Shown here: positions 1 through 7,510 of the stretch, piece after piece
Layout: the number at the start of each line of letters is the position of its first letter
Numbering within the stretch: the first letter of the stretch is position 1
NCBI GenBank assembly: GCA_964540415.1
Contig: CAZIMM010000053.1
Coordinates: 1 to 13,877, forward strand
Direction of reading: 5' to 3'
DNA length: 13,877 nt
Source of the DNA: CAZIMM01 sp964540415
GTDB taxonomy: Bacteria > Bacillota > Clostridia > Oscillospirales > Acutalibacteraceae
Notes under the pieces: model-generated
The model's input: only the letters and a program-made list of their open reading frames with translations
Databases searched by the model: none
What the model was told of the DNA's origin: nothing
Position numbers and translations under genes: made by a program

Positions 1-5
1 AAAAA

Positions 6-710
6 TCATTCCTGCTTTACGGGTCTGACAATGCACAGCGGCGTCTGCTGACAAGACTGGTCAAGCGGGTTGTCCATGAAAACAGCGCGGCAGAAATCAA
101 TTTCAATGGATTTGTCACTGCGTCCGAGAACCTCAACTCCGAGGTCGTTTGCATCGATGACAACAACATCATGCCCTGTCTTCTTCTTGAGAGCAGCTGC
201 AACCTCGTTGGGCTTGTCCGGAGCAAGCTTGGCATAGTGATTATAGGGCGGGAGAGTGCAGTCGCAAGGCCCGTCAATGGCTCTTGCCTTTTCTCCGCAA
301 ATCTTATAAAACACTCCTCTGACGCCGAAAATTTTCGTCACTGCAGAGCATCCGGCGGCAAAAATTATCTTCGGAGCACCCAGCTCTCTGATTGCGAGCT
401 CCATTGTCCACGGAGAACCGAGACCGATGCCGTACGGAGTTTTGTAGACGAACTTGCACAGAATGTTTGCAAGACGGCGCGGCTTGATTTCTTCAATCGG
501 AAAAGCCCGTCCCTGAGAAATGGCGACGATTTTTTCACTCATAAAAATCATATCACCCGGCTCAAGGTATTCCATAAGATATGTGTCCATCATTTCCTCA
601 AGATTGTCGCCCGAGACAACAACATGAGTTTTGACGGGATATCTTGCAAAATCGCCCCAGTCGGTAGAAATAACCAACTGCTTATTATCGTTAGGAACAA
701 AGGGTAGCAT
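6..710 (-). CDS. F420-0:gamma-glutamyl ligase-like (CofE-like) protein
   Basis: 234 aa, complete, ATG start preceded by a GAGGTG ribosome binding site. The protein matches the Clostridia family usually labelled coenzyme F420-0:L-glutamate ligase. Recognisable blocks are a KTHVV segment near residue 28, an EPGDMIFMSEK stretch near 50-60, KTPYGIGLGSP near 90-100, and ARAIDGPCD followed by TLPPYNHY near 142-157. True CofE adds glutamates to F420-0 using GTP. Clostridia of this type are not known to make F420, and no other F420 gene is visible here, so the substrate is unknown; a GTP-dependent amino-acid or peptide ligation is a guess. No signal peptide or membrane segment is seen, so it is cytosolic. 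It has its own promoter at 752-779 and is separated by 141 bp from the gene upstream. Family call is confident, function is not. Confidence 0.85.
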   Translation of the reverse strand: MLPFVPNDNKQLVISTDWGDFARYPVKTHVVVSGDNLEEMMDTYLMEYLEPGDMIFMSEKIVAISQGRAFPIEEIKPRRLANILCKFVYKTPYGIGLGSPWTMELAIRELGAPKIIFAAGCSAVTKIFGVRGVFYKICGEKARAIDGPCDCTLPPYNHYAKLAPDKPNEVAAALKKKTGHDVVVIDANDLGVEVLGRSDKSIEIDFCRAVFMDNPLDQSCQQTPLCIVRPVKQE

Positions 711-751
711 TTTAACACCTCAATATAACTTAAATACATAACACTTTTTAC

Positions 752-779
752 ATTATATAGCAATAAATTATCTTGTCAA
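752..779 (-). promoter_or_regulatory. Sigma-70/SigA-type promoter for the CofE-like gene
   Basis: Read on the minus strand, a perfect TTGACA -35 box (774-779) and a perfect TATAAT -10 box (752-757) are separated by 16 bp. This predicts transcription starting near 745 and a leader of about 35 nt before the ATG at 710. The rest of 711-851 is AT-rich and holds no gene. Confidence 0.8.
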
Positions 780-851
780 TCTCTTTTTGCGCATTATCGT
801 AACAAATGCAATCATAACAATTATGTTCACTGTATCCAGCTGTATTCATTT

Positions 852-2213
852 TTATTCGCCGACAGTCACGACGCATGTCGCTTTGAAATTGCCGTCCAAC
901 GAGACAGCATAAATTTCTGTGCTGCCGGAGGATACGGCTGTGATATTTCCGTCTTTATCGACGGCGGCAATGCTTTCGTCCTCACTGAACCAGTAAACTG
1001 TTTTAAAAGTGGCCTTTTTCGGGGAAACTTCCGCCGAAAGAAGCGTAATGTCGCCGGGCTTGAGAGATAACTCATTGGTATTTAGAGTGATTTTCTCTGC
1101 AGGCTTGCGTACATAAACCGTGCAGCTTTCCGAGTATTTGTTTCCGAGATAGTCAAACTGTGCAGTTATCGTAACAGGCTTGTCACTGACCGCTTTGCCT
1201 TTGATATAGCCTTCCTCATCAACTGCGGCGATTTCCGGGTCTGAACTTGACCAGGTGACCGTAACGCTGTCATCAGCCGTGCAGTAGGCTTCAAGTCTTT
1301 CCGCGTTGCCCTTTTTGAGCCATAGTATCCGGTCGGCAAGCTCAAGCCCCGCCCATGTGAAAGACTGTTTCTCTTTTGCTTTGAATTGAAAGCTTACGTT
1401 TTTTTCACCGATCCCGGCAAGATCTCCCACAAATTTCAGCCTGACGCTAACCTTATAACTTCTGATGTATTCAATATACATGAGCTTATCTGTGAATTTG
1501 TTTACACGTGCAAAAATCTCAAAGCCGGAGCAGGTGATATTTGACGAGAGCACCTCGGCAATCGGCAGCATGGTATCGCGCATCTTTTCCGGGATTTTTT
1601 CTCCTGCCGCCATGTTAAAATTTTTATACAGAACGGAATAGGTGCTTTGAGGATAGGCTGCATCCGCAAAGGTTACGGATATACACTTTGTTGAATCCTC
1701 ATTGCCGTTGTCATCAGTGCCGTTGAAAACATCGGCTTTGAGGATATCGTCAACGGTGAAGTCTGCGGGAATGAGCCTTTCGGAAAAGTCGGTGCCGAAG
1801 CCTGAGGAATAGTCCTCATAAAGCTCTGAAGCATAGCTTTCAAGATCACTCCTCATATAAAGAAGAATCTCGTCAAAGCTTGCATCCGGCACATCGTCCG
1901 AAATGCTGTCCTCCGGGATTTCAACAAAAGTGTCAACGGACAGCTTCGTATTATTCTTATTCCCGGCTTTTTCAAGGAGAGTTTTAAAATAGTTGACTGT
2001 TTCAGAAGGGGTTTTTGTGAGAGGTGTAAGCTCACCCTGAATGTTCCACGGAAGCTCCTGCGTGCCCTGCACAAGAAGAACATCGTTGACTCCCCAAGCA
2101 ATTCCACCCATGAACACAATAATTAAAAATGCTACAACAGCTTTGAGAATCAGTTTTTTCTTTTTCTCATTGCCTTCAAGCTCTTGAACGCGGGCGTTGT
2201 ATTTTTCACTCAA
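852..2213 (-). CDS. Membrane-anchored protein with two C-terminal Big_2 (bacterial Ig-like) domains
   Basis: 453 aa, starting at a TTG codon (2211-2213) supported by a strong GGAGGTGAG site at 2219-2227. Residues 1-20 are charged and end in four lysines; one hydrophobic helix spans about 22-42, so the protein is probably anchored with its bulk outside the cell. Residues about 45-300 form an unrecognised extracellular region. The C-terminus carries two Big_2 repeats (about 300-368 and 370-453), each with the typical 'W-S-S/E-D-x-x-I-A-A-V-D-x-x-G-x-I' core. Big_2 domains are adhesion or structural modules in surface proteins. The start overlaps the end of the upstream zinc-ribbon membrane gene by 8 bp, which indicates translational coupling and a shared transcript. 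The ligand is unknown. No convincing rho-independent terminator follows it. Confidence 0.85.
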   Translation of the reverse strand: MSEKYNARVQELEGNEKKKKLILKAVVAFLIIVFMGGIAWGVNDVLLVQGTQELPWNIQGELTPLTKTPSETVNYFKTLLEKAGNKNNTKLSVDTFVEIPEDSISDDVPDASFDEILLYMRSDLESYASELYEDYSSGFGTDFSERLIPADFTVDDILKADVFNGTDDNGNEDSTKCISVTFADAAYPQSTYSVLYKNFNMAAGEKIPEKMRDTMLPIAEVLSSNITCSGFEIFARVNKFTDKLMYIEYIRSYKVSVRLKFVGDLAGIGEKNVSFQFKAKEKQSFTWAGLELADRILWLKKGNAERLEAYCTADDSVTVTWSSSDPEIAAVDEEGYIKGKAVSDKPVTITAQFDYLGNKYSESCTVYVRKPAEKITLNTNELSLKPGDITLLSAEVSPKKATFKTVYWFSEDESIAAVDKDGNITAVSSGSTEIYAVSLDGNFKATCVVTVGE

Positions 2214-3078
2214 CTGTGCTCACCTCCGAAACCTTTGCCGAATCCTCAAGAGTCTTCAGGATTTTTTCTGCTCTTTCAAGCTTTTCCTGCTCGGTTTCAT
2301 AAATAGGACAGCTTAAATCGTCAAGTGTAATCTCTTTTCTCTTGAGTCTTCTCTTTGCTTCAACACGCTCAAGGTCGCCCTCTTTGTATTGAATCGGCAA
2401 GCCCTTCACTGCAATAATCGCGTTCAGCGCAAATACTGCGGCGAGGGAAGCACACAAAATGTAAACTCCGAAACCGGTTTTGACATCAATCAGACCGCCG
2501 ACATCTGCCAGCTTGGCGAACATAATCTGCGCGGCGACGGCGCAAACCGCGCCGGGAACTGTTAAAGCACAGATAATTGCCGCCATTTTTTTGAAGCTGA
2601 TGAAGGCAACAACCGTGAGCAAAACCAAAAGCACAACGAACAACGCTGCAGCGAGAAAGGCAAAGAAAGCCTTTTGGAGAATTGCAATATCGTTGCCGAT
2701 AATCATTGCACCGGTAATTTTGCCGAGCAGTGCGAAGCTGCCGTCAGTGAAAGCTTTGTATAAGCCGATTGCACCGAGCGAAATCTCTTTTTGATAAATC
2801 GGGATGGAAAATGTTATGCTGCCGAACGGCACAAGCAACGCAAGAACAGGAAGAAGAACAACGGCGAGTCTTGCAACAGCAAGCTTTCCGCCGATAAGTC
2901 CGACCTTGACCTTCTCCAGCTTGACCCTGAAAGCCGCAAGACTCATTTCGGCAATTTTCGCATCCGAATAGAATCTTTCCTCAAAGCCGTAAAACATCAG
3001 ATTGACGCCGCAACTCGGGCACTCCTGTCTCCAATCAAGCGGGGACAGCTTCGCGGAGCATTTGGGACACTTTGCCAC
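2206..3078 (-). CDS. Zinc-ribbon, four-helix integral membrane protein
   Basis: 290 aa from a GTG start at 3076-3078. This start is preferred because GGAGG (3086-3090) sits 7 nt upstream; the ATG at 3082-3084 is only 1 nt from it, and a TTG at 3111 has no site. The N-terminus has a zinc-ribbon with CPKC (C4, C7) and CPSC (C20, C23). Four hydrophobic helices follow at about 67-92, 137-161, 165-188 and 202-224, then a charged tail of about 65 residues rich in E, K and R. With four helices both ends should be cytosolic. I do not recognise a specific family; it resembles the many uncharacterised Firmicute proteins joining a zinc-ribbon to membrane helices. It is coupled to the Big_2 protein by an 8-bp overlap, so the two may act together at the envelope. 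A good promoter lies at 3163-3191. Confidence 0.8.
   Translation of the reverse strand: MAKCPKCSAKLSPLDWRQECPSCGVNLMFYGFEERFYSDAKIAEMSLAAFRVKLEKVKVGLIGGKLAVARLAVVLLPVLALLVPFGSITFSIPIYQKEISLGAIGLYKAFTDGSFALLGKITGAMIIGNDIAILQKAFFAFLAAALFVVLLVLLTVVAFISFKKMAAIICALTVPGAVCAVAAQIMFAKLADVGGLIDVKTGFGVYILCASLAAVFALNAIIAVKGLPIQYKEGDLERVEAKRRLKRKEITLDDLSCPIYETEQEKLERAEKILKTLEDSAKVSEVSTVE
2219..2227 (-). promoter_or_regulatory. Ribosome binding site deciding a TTG start
   Basis: On the minus strand this reads GGAGGTGAG, an extended match to the anti-Shine-Dalgarno, 5 nt before the TTG at 2211-2213. It lies inside the end of the upstream gene. Confidence 0.75.
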
Positions 3079-3162
3079 CCTCATTCCTCCATTGCATAAA
3101 ATTTGCAGCAAAACGGCGACAAATGATTGTCACCGAACGACAGAACTTGATAATTTAATTTT

Positions 3163-3191
3163 ATTATAAATGAAAAAATGCAAAAATTCAA
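3163..3191 (-). promoter_or_regulatory. Promoter for the zinc-ribbon/Big_2 gene pair
   Basis: On the minus strand, TTGAAT (3186-3191) and TATAAT (3163-3168) are separated by 17 bp in an AT-rich intergenic region. It is divergent from the promoter at 3233-3261. The predicted transcript starts near 3156, giving a leader of about 80 nt. Confidence 0.65.
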
Positions 3192-3232
3192 TAAGTTTAT
3201 CAAGAAATATTTTTAGTTTTTTATTTTTTACC

Positions 3233-3261
3233 TTGCAAATATAAATATCTTTTGATAAAAT
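3233..3261 (+). promoter_or_regulatory. Promoter for the metallophosphoesterase-led cluster
   Basis: TTGCAA (3233-3238) and TAAAAT (3256-3261) are separated by 17 bp, about 35 nt before the chosen ATG. The match is moderate (4/6 and 5/6). The surrounding 3112-3290 region is very AT-rich and shows no gene. Confidence 0.5.
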
Positions 3262-3296
3262 AAAATACAATAACTAGTCATGGAGGAATGATATTC

Positions 3297-4277
3297 ATGT
3301 TTATTACAATCCTGAAATTTCTTTTTTCCGCAGTCATGGCTGCAAGTGTGTTCCTTCCGTCTCTGTTTTCCGGTAGCTTTAGCATGAGCTTCACTCCGCG
3401 CGACAGCGAGAACATTCTGCTGAATTTTGCATCCATTTCCGACGTTCATGCAAACGACAGCTCTCTGCGTGCCGATTTGCTTGCGCTGGGGCTTGAGGAT
3501 GTTTCTAATGATGCTGTAGACGCTCTTGTTATATCCGGTGACATAACCGACAGAGGAAATCCGGCACAATGGGAGAGCCTCAAACGTTCTTTTGCGGAGC
3601 ATTGCACGCTTGACAACATAGTTCTTGCATCCGGGAATCACGACACCTGGACGAGTGACGACGTGGATGCAACATCCGAGGAGCTTTTCATAAAGTACAA
3701 CAAAGAAATCAGCGGACGCGACATTGACAGAATGTACTATTCCACCAGAATCAACGGTTACACTTTCATCGTTCTCGGCAGTGAGGGCGATTCAACTGAC
3801 GCATATTTCAGCGACGAGCAGCTGCTCTGGCTGAATTCGCAAATGGCTCTTGCTTCTCAGGACGGAAAACCGATTTTTGTGGTTTGCCACCAGCCGATTA
3901 ACGGCTCTCACGGCTTGCCGGAAACATGGGATAGAAAAGACCCGCAGCCTGAGGACGGCGGAATGGGTGACCAGTCAGATCAGGTTGAGAGTATTCTAAA
4001 AAGCTATCGGAACGTATTCCTGATAAGCGGTCATCTTCACAACGGCATCGGTCAAAAGGTGACAAAGCAGTTATTCAATTATACAAGCATTGAATCCGCA
4101 GGCTCTTTCCACAGCGTGAATTTGCCGGTGTATTCATATTTTAATGCCAGGGGGCAGATGATCAGCGGTGCAGGCTTCCAGTTTGAGGTTTACGCCGACA
4201 AAGTGATTGTCCGCGCGCGCAACTATTCCTGCAGCGCCTGGTATCCTGACTATGAGTATTCCATTGATCTTGTCTGA
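3297..4277 (+). CDS. Exported calcineurin-like metallophosphoesterase
   Basis: 326 aa. The ATG at 3297 is chosen because GGAGG at 3282-3286 is 10 nt upstream; the in-frame ATG at 3288 is only 1 nt from that site. Residues 1-24 are strongly hydrophobic and look like a signal peptide or anchor, so the enzyme probably acts outside the membrane. All metallophosphoesterase motifs are present: D49-x-H51, GD82-xx-DRG, GN114-H115-D116, H198 in VCHQP, and GH246-x-H248. These bind two metal ions that hydrolyse phosphoester bonds. Substrate cannot be read from the sequence; phosphodiester, nucleotide or teichoic-acid-like substrates are possible. It heads a four-gene same-strand cluster with a GH16 enzyme 39 bp downstream. 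Confidence 0.88.
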   Translation: MFITILKFLFSAVMAASVFLPSLFSGSFSMSFTPRDSENILLNFASISDVHANDSSLRADLLALGLEDVSNDAVDALVISGDITDRGNPAQWESLKRSFAEHCTLDNIVLASGNHDTWTSDDVDATSEELFIKYNKEISGRDIDRMYYSTRINGYTFIVLGSEGDSTDAYFSDEQLLWLNSQMALASQDGKPIFVVCHQPINGSHGLPETWDRKDPQPEDGGMGDQSDQVESILKSYRNVFLISGHLHNGIGQKVTKQLFNYTSIESAGSFHSVNLPVYSYFNARGQMISGAGFQFEVYADKVIVRARNYSCSAWYPDYEYSIDLV

Positions 4278-4316
4278 CACATGACTGCGCGAATAAAAAC
4301 GGAATGAGGTAAAGCC

Positions 4317-5294
4317 ATGAAACAGTTTCTCGGCGAAAAGCTCAAGATGTCTTTCAGAGAGGTGCGAGCTGTTGAACGCATTTTTGAGACACTCGGTGCT
4401 TTACCGAAAAGTGTGTTGAATTTCGGAAGGCTCACCGCACTGCTGACAATTATTGCCGAGCTGCTCTCAATGCTGATTTTTTCAACCCCGGTTACTCCTT
4501 ACGGTCAGAAAATTGACTTGGATGAGTGGGAGCTTGTCTGGAACGATGAGTTCGACACTGAGACTCTTGACGCAAGCAAATGGTCTCCGAATTATACCAT
4601 GAAGCGCCGCGGAGGCTTTTGGGACAGAGATCAGCTGAGCATGGACGGTGAAAATCTGCGGATTTCAACGGAATATCTCGAAAACGGAAGGCTCGGCGCC
4701 GGTTGGTACAGTGAGTGCATATCAACTGAAAATCTATTTGAATTCACTTACGGTTATGTCGAATGCCGATGCATTTGTCCTCCCGCAAGCGGGCTCTGGG
4801 CGGCATTCTGGATGCTCGGTGACGGCATGTTCACCGAACCGACAGGAAGTGCGGCAAACGGCTGTGAAATTGATTTGTTTGAATCCGGCAATTTCGGAAA
4901 GTCAAACCCGCTCAAGCACGACATGGTTAACCAGGCAACGGGCTATGACGGCTACGGCAAAGACGGCAGAGGCGTTATCCTCGGCTGCTACAAGGGCGAA
5001 AACATTTACACGCAGTACAACACCTTCGGCCTTGAATGGAACGCCGAAGAGATAATTTTTTACATAAACGGTGTGGAAACCGACCGCTTGAGCGGAAACT
5101 GGGTTCCTCAAAGCGAAATGTATCTTCTGCTTTCCGTCGAAGTTGCGGGCACAGACGGCACTCCGGAAACGGGAATTGCAGGCGAACCTCTTGAATTTCT
5201 TCGGGACAGCAAGAGCATAACGGACAATGACCCGTCAGTTTTCCCGGCAGATTTTATTGTTGATTATGTGAGGGTATATCGGGAAAAGCCGTGA
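4317..5294 (+). CDS. Membrane-anchored glycoside hydrolase family 16 enzyme (beta-glucanase/laminarinase-like)
   Basis: 325 aa, ATG preceded by GAGGT. The GH16 domain spans about 68-325: it begins ELVWNDEFD, has a substrate-cleft block LWAAFWMLGDG, the catalytic motif E184-I-D186-L-F-E189, a FGLEWN block, and ends in a DYVRVY strand. The ExDxxE spacing is the laminarinase/agarase-type GH16 signature, with E184 the expected nucleophile and E189 the acid/base. The fold hydrolyses or transglycosylates beta-1,3(1,4)-glucans or galactans; the exact polysaccharide is not determinable. The N-terminus is odd: about 36 mostly charged, helical residues come before a hydrophobic helix (37-56), so it looks like a type II membrane anchor rather than a cleavable signal peptide. 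It lies between the metallophosphoesterase and an ASCH-like gene and is probably co-transcribed with the former. Confidence 0.9.
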   Translation: MKQFLGEKLKMSFREVRAVERIFETLGALPKSVLNFGRLTALLTIIAELLSMLIFSTPVTPYGQKIDLDEWELVWNDEFDTETLDASKWSPNYTMKRRGGFWDRDQLSMDGENLRISTEYLENGRLGAGWYSECISTENLFEFTYGYVECRCICPPASGLWAAFWMLGDGMFTEPTGSAANGCEIDLFESGNFGKSNPLKHDMVNQATGYDGYGKDGRGVILGCYKGENIYTQYNTFGLEWNAEEIIFYINGVETDRLSGNWVPQSEMYLLLSVEVAGTDGTPETGIAGEPLEFLRDSKSITDNDPSVFPADFIVDYVRVYREKP

Positions 5295-5384
5295 ATTCCG
5301 GGGACATAATGCGTGATATTTTTGTGCGGTCGGATTTGAAATGCGGACGCTGAAACTTTTTACAGAAAAGGGAGAATAATCAAC

Positions 5385-5858
5385 ATGGTGCATCTGGTTT
5401 ATTGTGACAACGCGGGAAAAAAGGGTGACAGAACTCTGGATCGCATCCTTTCCGGAAAAAAGACAATGGTAGTGCGCAGTGCCGGTGCGAGAAAAATTCC
5501 GCACAGCAGAGTTTTTGAGGGCGAGACTTTATATTTCATGGAAAAAGGTTCGCTGCGCATTTCCGCATGTGCAGAGGTGACAGCGGTGCAGAACTATGTA
5601 AAACTCACCGAACCGGAAATTAACTCTGTGTTTGACAATAATGAGGACAAGCTCGCCCTGACAGATAAACAGCGCGAGAGATGGCAAAAAAAATGCATTT
5701 GCCTTGTTGAATTCGGAAAGGTTCGGTCAATTGAGCCGCCGCTTCCGTTTGAAAAGCAAAGCAATATGGACGATTGGCTTATCCTTGAAAAAATTGAGGA
5801 TGTTGTGGTCGGCACAAGCATTCCTTATAATTATGACAACGCAAGATTCAAAAAATAA
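5385..5858 (+). CDS. Small ASCH/PUA-like domain protein
   Basis: 157 aa, ATG with GGAG 10 nt upstream (5371-5374). The N-terminal half resembles an ASCH (PUA-superfamily) fold: an ILSGKKT turn near 21-27, an arginine soon after (R31), a GETLYFM strand near 47-53, and an ISACAEVTAV strand near 59-68. The remainder is charged and mixed, without known motifs. ASCH proteins are predicted to bind RNA or modified nucleotides, and a few have nuclease or amidohydrolase activity; nothing here shows which. No signal peptide is seen, so it is a cytosolic protein between genes for an extracytoplasmic enzyme and a phosphodiesterase. A 90-bp gap separates it from the GH16 gene, with no clear terminator or promoter in it. 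The fold call is tentative. Confidence 0.65.
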   Translation: MVHLVYCDNAGKKGDRTLDRILSGKKTMVVRSAGARKIPHSRVFEGETLYFMEKGSLRISACAEVTAVQNYVKLTEPEINSVFDNNEDKLALTDKQRERWQKKCICLVEFGKVRSIEPPLPFEKQSNMDDWLILEKIEDVVVGTSIPYNYDNARFKK

Positions 5859-5883
5859 TTGACCGGAGTCCCGGAGGTTTTCA

Positions 5884-6681
5884 ATGATTAAACATGTTTT
5901 CCTTCTTGGCGTTGACGGTGCAGGTACATTTTTCAGAGACACCGACACCCCGAATATCGACAGAGAGTTCGCACACGGCGCATTCACATATGATATGCTT
6001 ACGAGCATACCCACGGTCAGTGCGGAATGCTGGGGCTCGCTGCTGCTCGGTGTAGGCTGTGAAAAACACGGAAAGACAAACGATTCCATAAGCAACAACG
6101 AAACTTCGGATGACTTTGAATACCCGACGGCTTTTCGCGTGGTGCACGACTCTGTTCCCGATGCAAAGCTTGCTTCTTTTACCAACTGGAACCCGATAAA
6201 CTACGGTATTATCGAGCACAACCTCGGTGTTGTTTTCGGAACAGGAGAGGATGACAGGATTGCCGGGCAAATTGTTGATTATCTCGGCAAAGAAAAACCG
6301 ACGCTGCTGTTTGCACAGTTTGACAGCGTTGACTCCGCGGGACACCGCAACGGCTACGGTTCTCAATTCCCGGACTATCTGAAACAGATAACTCTTGTTG
6401 ACGGCTTGCTCGGCAAAGTATTTGAGGCAATTGAAGGTGCGGGAATTGCAGACGAAAGCCTCATTATGGTGATTGCCGACCACGGAGGCACGCCCACACG
6501 CGGTCACGGCGGCGACAGCGACGCGGAAAAATATGTTTTCTTCGCTTGCAGGGGCGGAGTTCCCGAAGGGAATATCGGCAAAATGCATATTATGGATGTT
6601 CCGTACATTATTTGCCGCGCTCTTAACATTCAGCCGAGTGAGAAGTGGCAGGGCAGTCTGCCGGAGTTCTTTAACAAGTAA
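5884..6681 (+). CDS. Alkaline phosphatase superfamily protein (type I phosphodiesterase/nucleotide pyrophosphatase-like)
   Basis: 265 aa, ATG with GGAGG 6 nt upstream. The metal-site residues of this superfamily are visible in order: D11 in GVDG, a probable Thr/Ser nucleophile region at 43-46 (PTVS), D150 with H154 (VDSAGH), D199-H200 (ADHGG) and H208 (RGHGG). Members hydrolyse phosphodiesters, pyrophosphates or phosphonates using two metal ions. At 265 aa it is shorter than typical nucleotide pyrophosphatases, so the capping or insert regions are reduced. The substrate is unknown. No signal peptide is seen, suggesting a cytosolic enzyme. It is 25 bp downstream of the ASCH-like gene, last in the cluster, and followed by the terminator at 6697-6733. 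Confidence 0.85.
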   Translation: MIKHVFLLGVDGAGTFFRDTDTPNIDREFAHGAFTYDMLTSIPTVSAECWGSLLLGVGCEKHGKTNDSISNNETSDDFEYPTAFRVVHDSVPDAKLASFTNWNPINYGIIEHNLGVVFGTGEDDRIAGQIVDYLGKEKPTLLFAQFDSVDSAGHRNGYGSQFPDYLKQITLVDGLLGKVFEAIEGAGIADESLIMVIADHGGTPTRGHGGDSDAEKYVFFACRGGVPEGNIGKMHIMDVPYIICRALNIQPSEKWQGSLPEFFNK

Positions 6682-6696
6682 ACACTTTTGTACAAT

Positions 6697-6733
6697 AAAA
6701 AACGCAGCTGCCGTGAAAGCAGCTGCGTTTTTT
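6697..6733. terminator. Bidirectional rho-independent terminator
   Basis: A perfect 15-bp inverted repeat (6697-6711 with 6719-6733) has a 7-nt loop. The stem core is CGCAGCTGC, flanked by six A on the left and six T on the right, so it ends transcription on both strands. It lies between the convergent phosphodiesterase and histidine phosphatase genes. Confidence 0.93.
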
Positions 6734-6743
6734 GTTCGTACAT

Positions 6744-7418
6744 TTACAATTCAAACTGTATTGAAGGGAAATCATTGTACAAATGAGATAAATCGTCCAT
6801 CATTGTCAGCCGTACGCGGCCATCGTCAAAATAGCGTATTTTTGTCACACCAGTGTTTGCCTGACAGAATATGAAGCTTTGTTTTTCGGAATAGCCGAGC
6901 GCGGCGTTAATCAGACACTGGTTGAGTGTGCCGTGCGCAACGAGCATAACCTTTTCGTCACCGGGGAATCTGCGGCGTATATAAGCGACAATCCTGCTTG
7001 CTCTGCACATTGTGTCAGAATCCGTTTCGTCACATCCGAGGCATTTTCCGCCGCCTGCGGGTGAGGGAAAAACGGTTTGTTCAATCGCACAGGGATATAT
7101 TCGGGACAGCTCAGAAAAGCAAATTCCCGGATAATCAGACCGCGTCCCGACCTCAAATAAATCATGAAGCAGCTCAACGTGACGCGCACCGTTTGAGGGC
7201 TGACGGACTGCAACAGCGTGCGCGGTTGCAACTGCCCGAAGCAGCGGGCTGGAAATCAACGTGTCAAGCGCCTCGCCGTGAAACCGTTCGCCGAGCAGCG
7301 CGGCTTGTTTCTCGCCGTCCTCTGACAGCTTTGGGTCATCTCTTTCTGCATCCGTTTGCCCGTTTGTGCACGGCAAATTGCCGAGAGACTGTCCGTGACG
7401 AATAATATAAAGCTCCAT
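6744..7418 (-). CDS. Histidine phosphatase (phosphoglycerate mutase-like) family protein
   Basis: 224 aa, ATG with GGAGG 7 nt upstream. The N-terminal RHG motif (R7-H8-G9 in IIRHGQS) supplies the phospho-accepting histidine, a second arginine lies in the SSPLLRAVATA helix, an acidic catalytic residue in LLHDLFEVG, and the second histidine is H162 in VAHGT. The family includes cofactor-dependent phosphoglycerate mutases, alpha-ribazole phosphatases and broad-specificity phosphatases. Motifs alone do not separate these, and no cobalamin gene is nearby in the window. The insert between about 100 and 150, which includes several cysteines, is not a standard mutase feature. It is cytosolic and monocistronic, with its own promoter (7445-7473) and a shared terminator. 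Confidence 0.88.
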   Translation of the reverse strand: MELYIIRHGQSLGNLPCTNGQTDAERDDPKLSEDGEKQAALLGERFHGEALDTLISSPLLRAVATAHAVAVRQPSNGARHVELLHDLFEVGTRSDYPGICFSELSRIYPCAIEQTVFPSPAGGGKCLGCDETDSDTMCRASRIVAYIRRRFPGDEKVMLVAHGTLNQCLINAALGYSEKQSFIFCQANTGVTKIRYFDDGRVRLTMMDDLSHLYNDFPSIQFEL

Positions 7419-7444
7419 TATATGCCTCCGTGTATATATATGTG

Positions 7445-7473
7445 ATTATAGTTTATGTATCAGAAAAAAGCAA
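7445..7473 (-). promoter_or_regulatory. Promoter for the histidine phosphatase gene
   Basis: On the minus strand, TTGCTT (7468-7473) and a perfect TATAAT (7445-7450) are separated by 17 bp, with a leader of about 20 nt before the ATG at 7418. Confidence 0.65.
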
Positions 7474-7510
7474 GTAATATTTAAATACTAAAAATAATGA
7501 CAAATTGATG

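Noticed and set aside
171..707. 178-codon plus-strand open frame
   Set aside because: It is antisense to the CofE-like gene, which has clear family motifs and a promoter.
812..824. CATAA-CAA-TTATG inverted repeat downstream of the Big_2 gene as a terminator
   Set aside because: The stem is only 5 weak base pairs and no T-run follows in the direction of transcription.
3228..3641. 137-codon minus-strand open frame at the divergent promoter region
   Set aside because: It overlaps the metallophosphoesterase signal peptide and catalytic DxH coding region and has no motif of its own.
5881..6588. 235-codon open frame on the minus strand
   Set aside because: It is antisense to the phosphodiesterase gene, has no family motif, and is explained by codon bias of the real gene.
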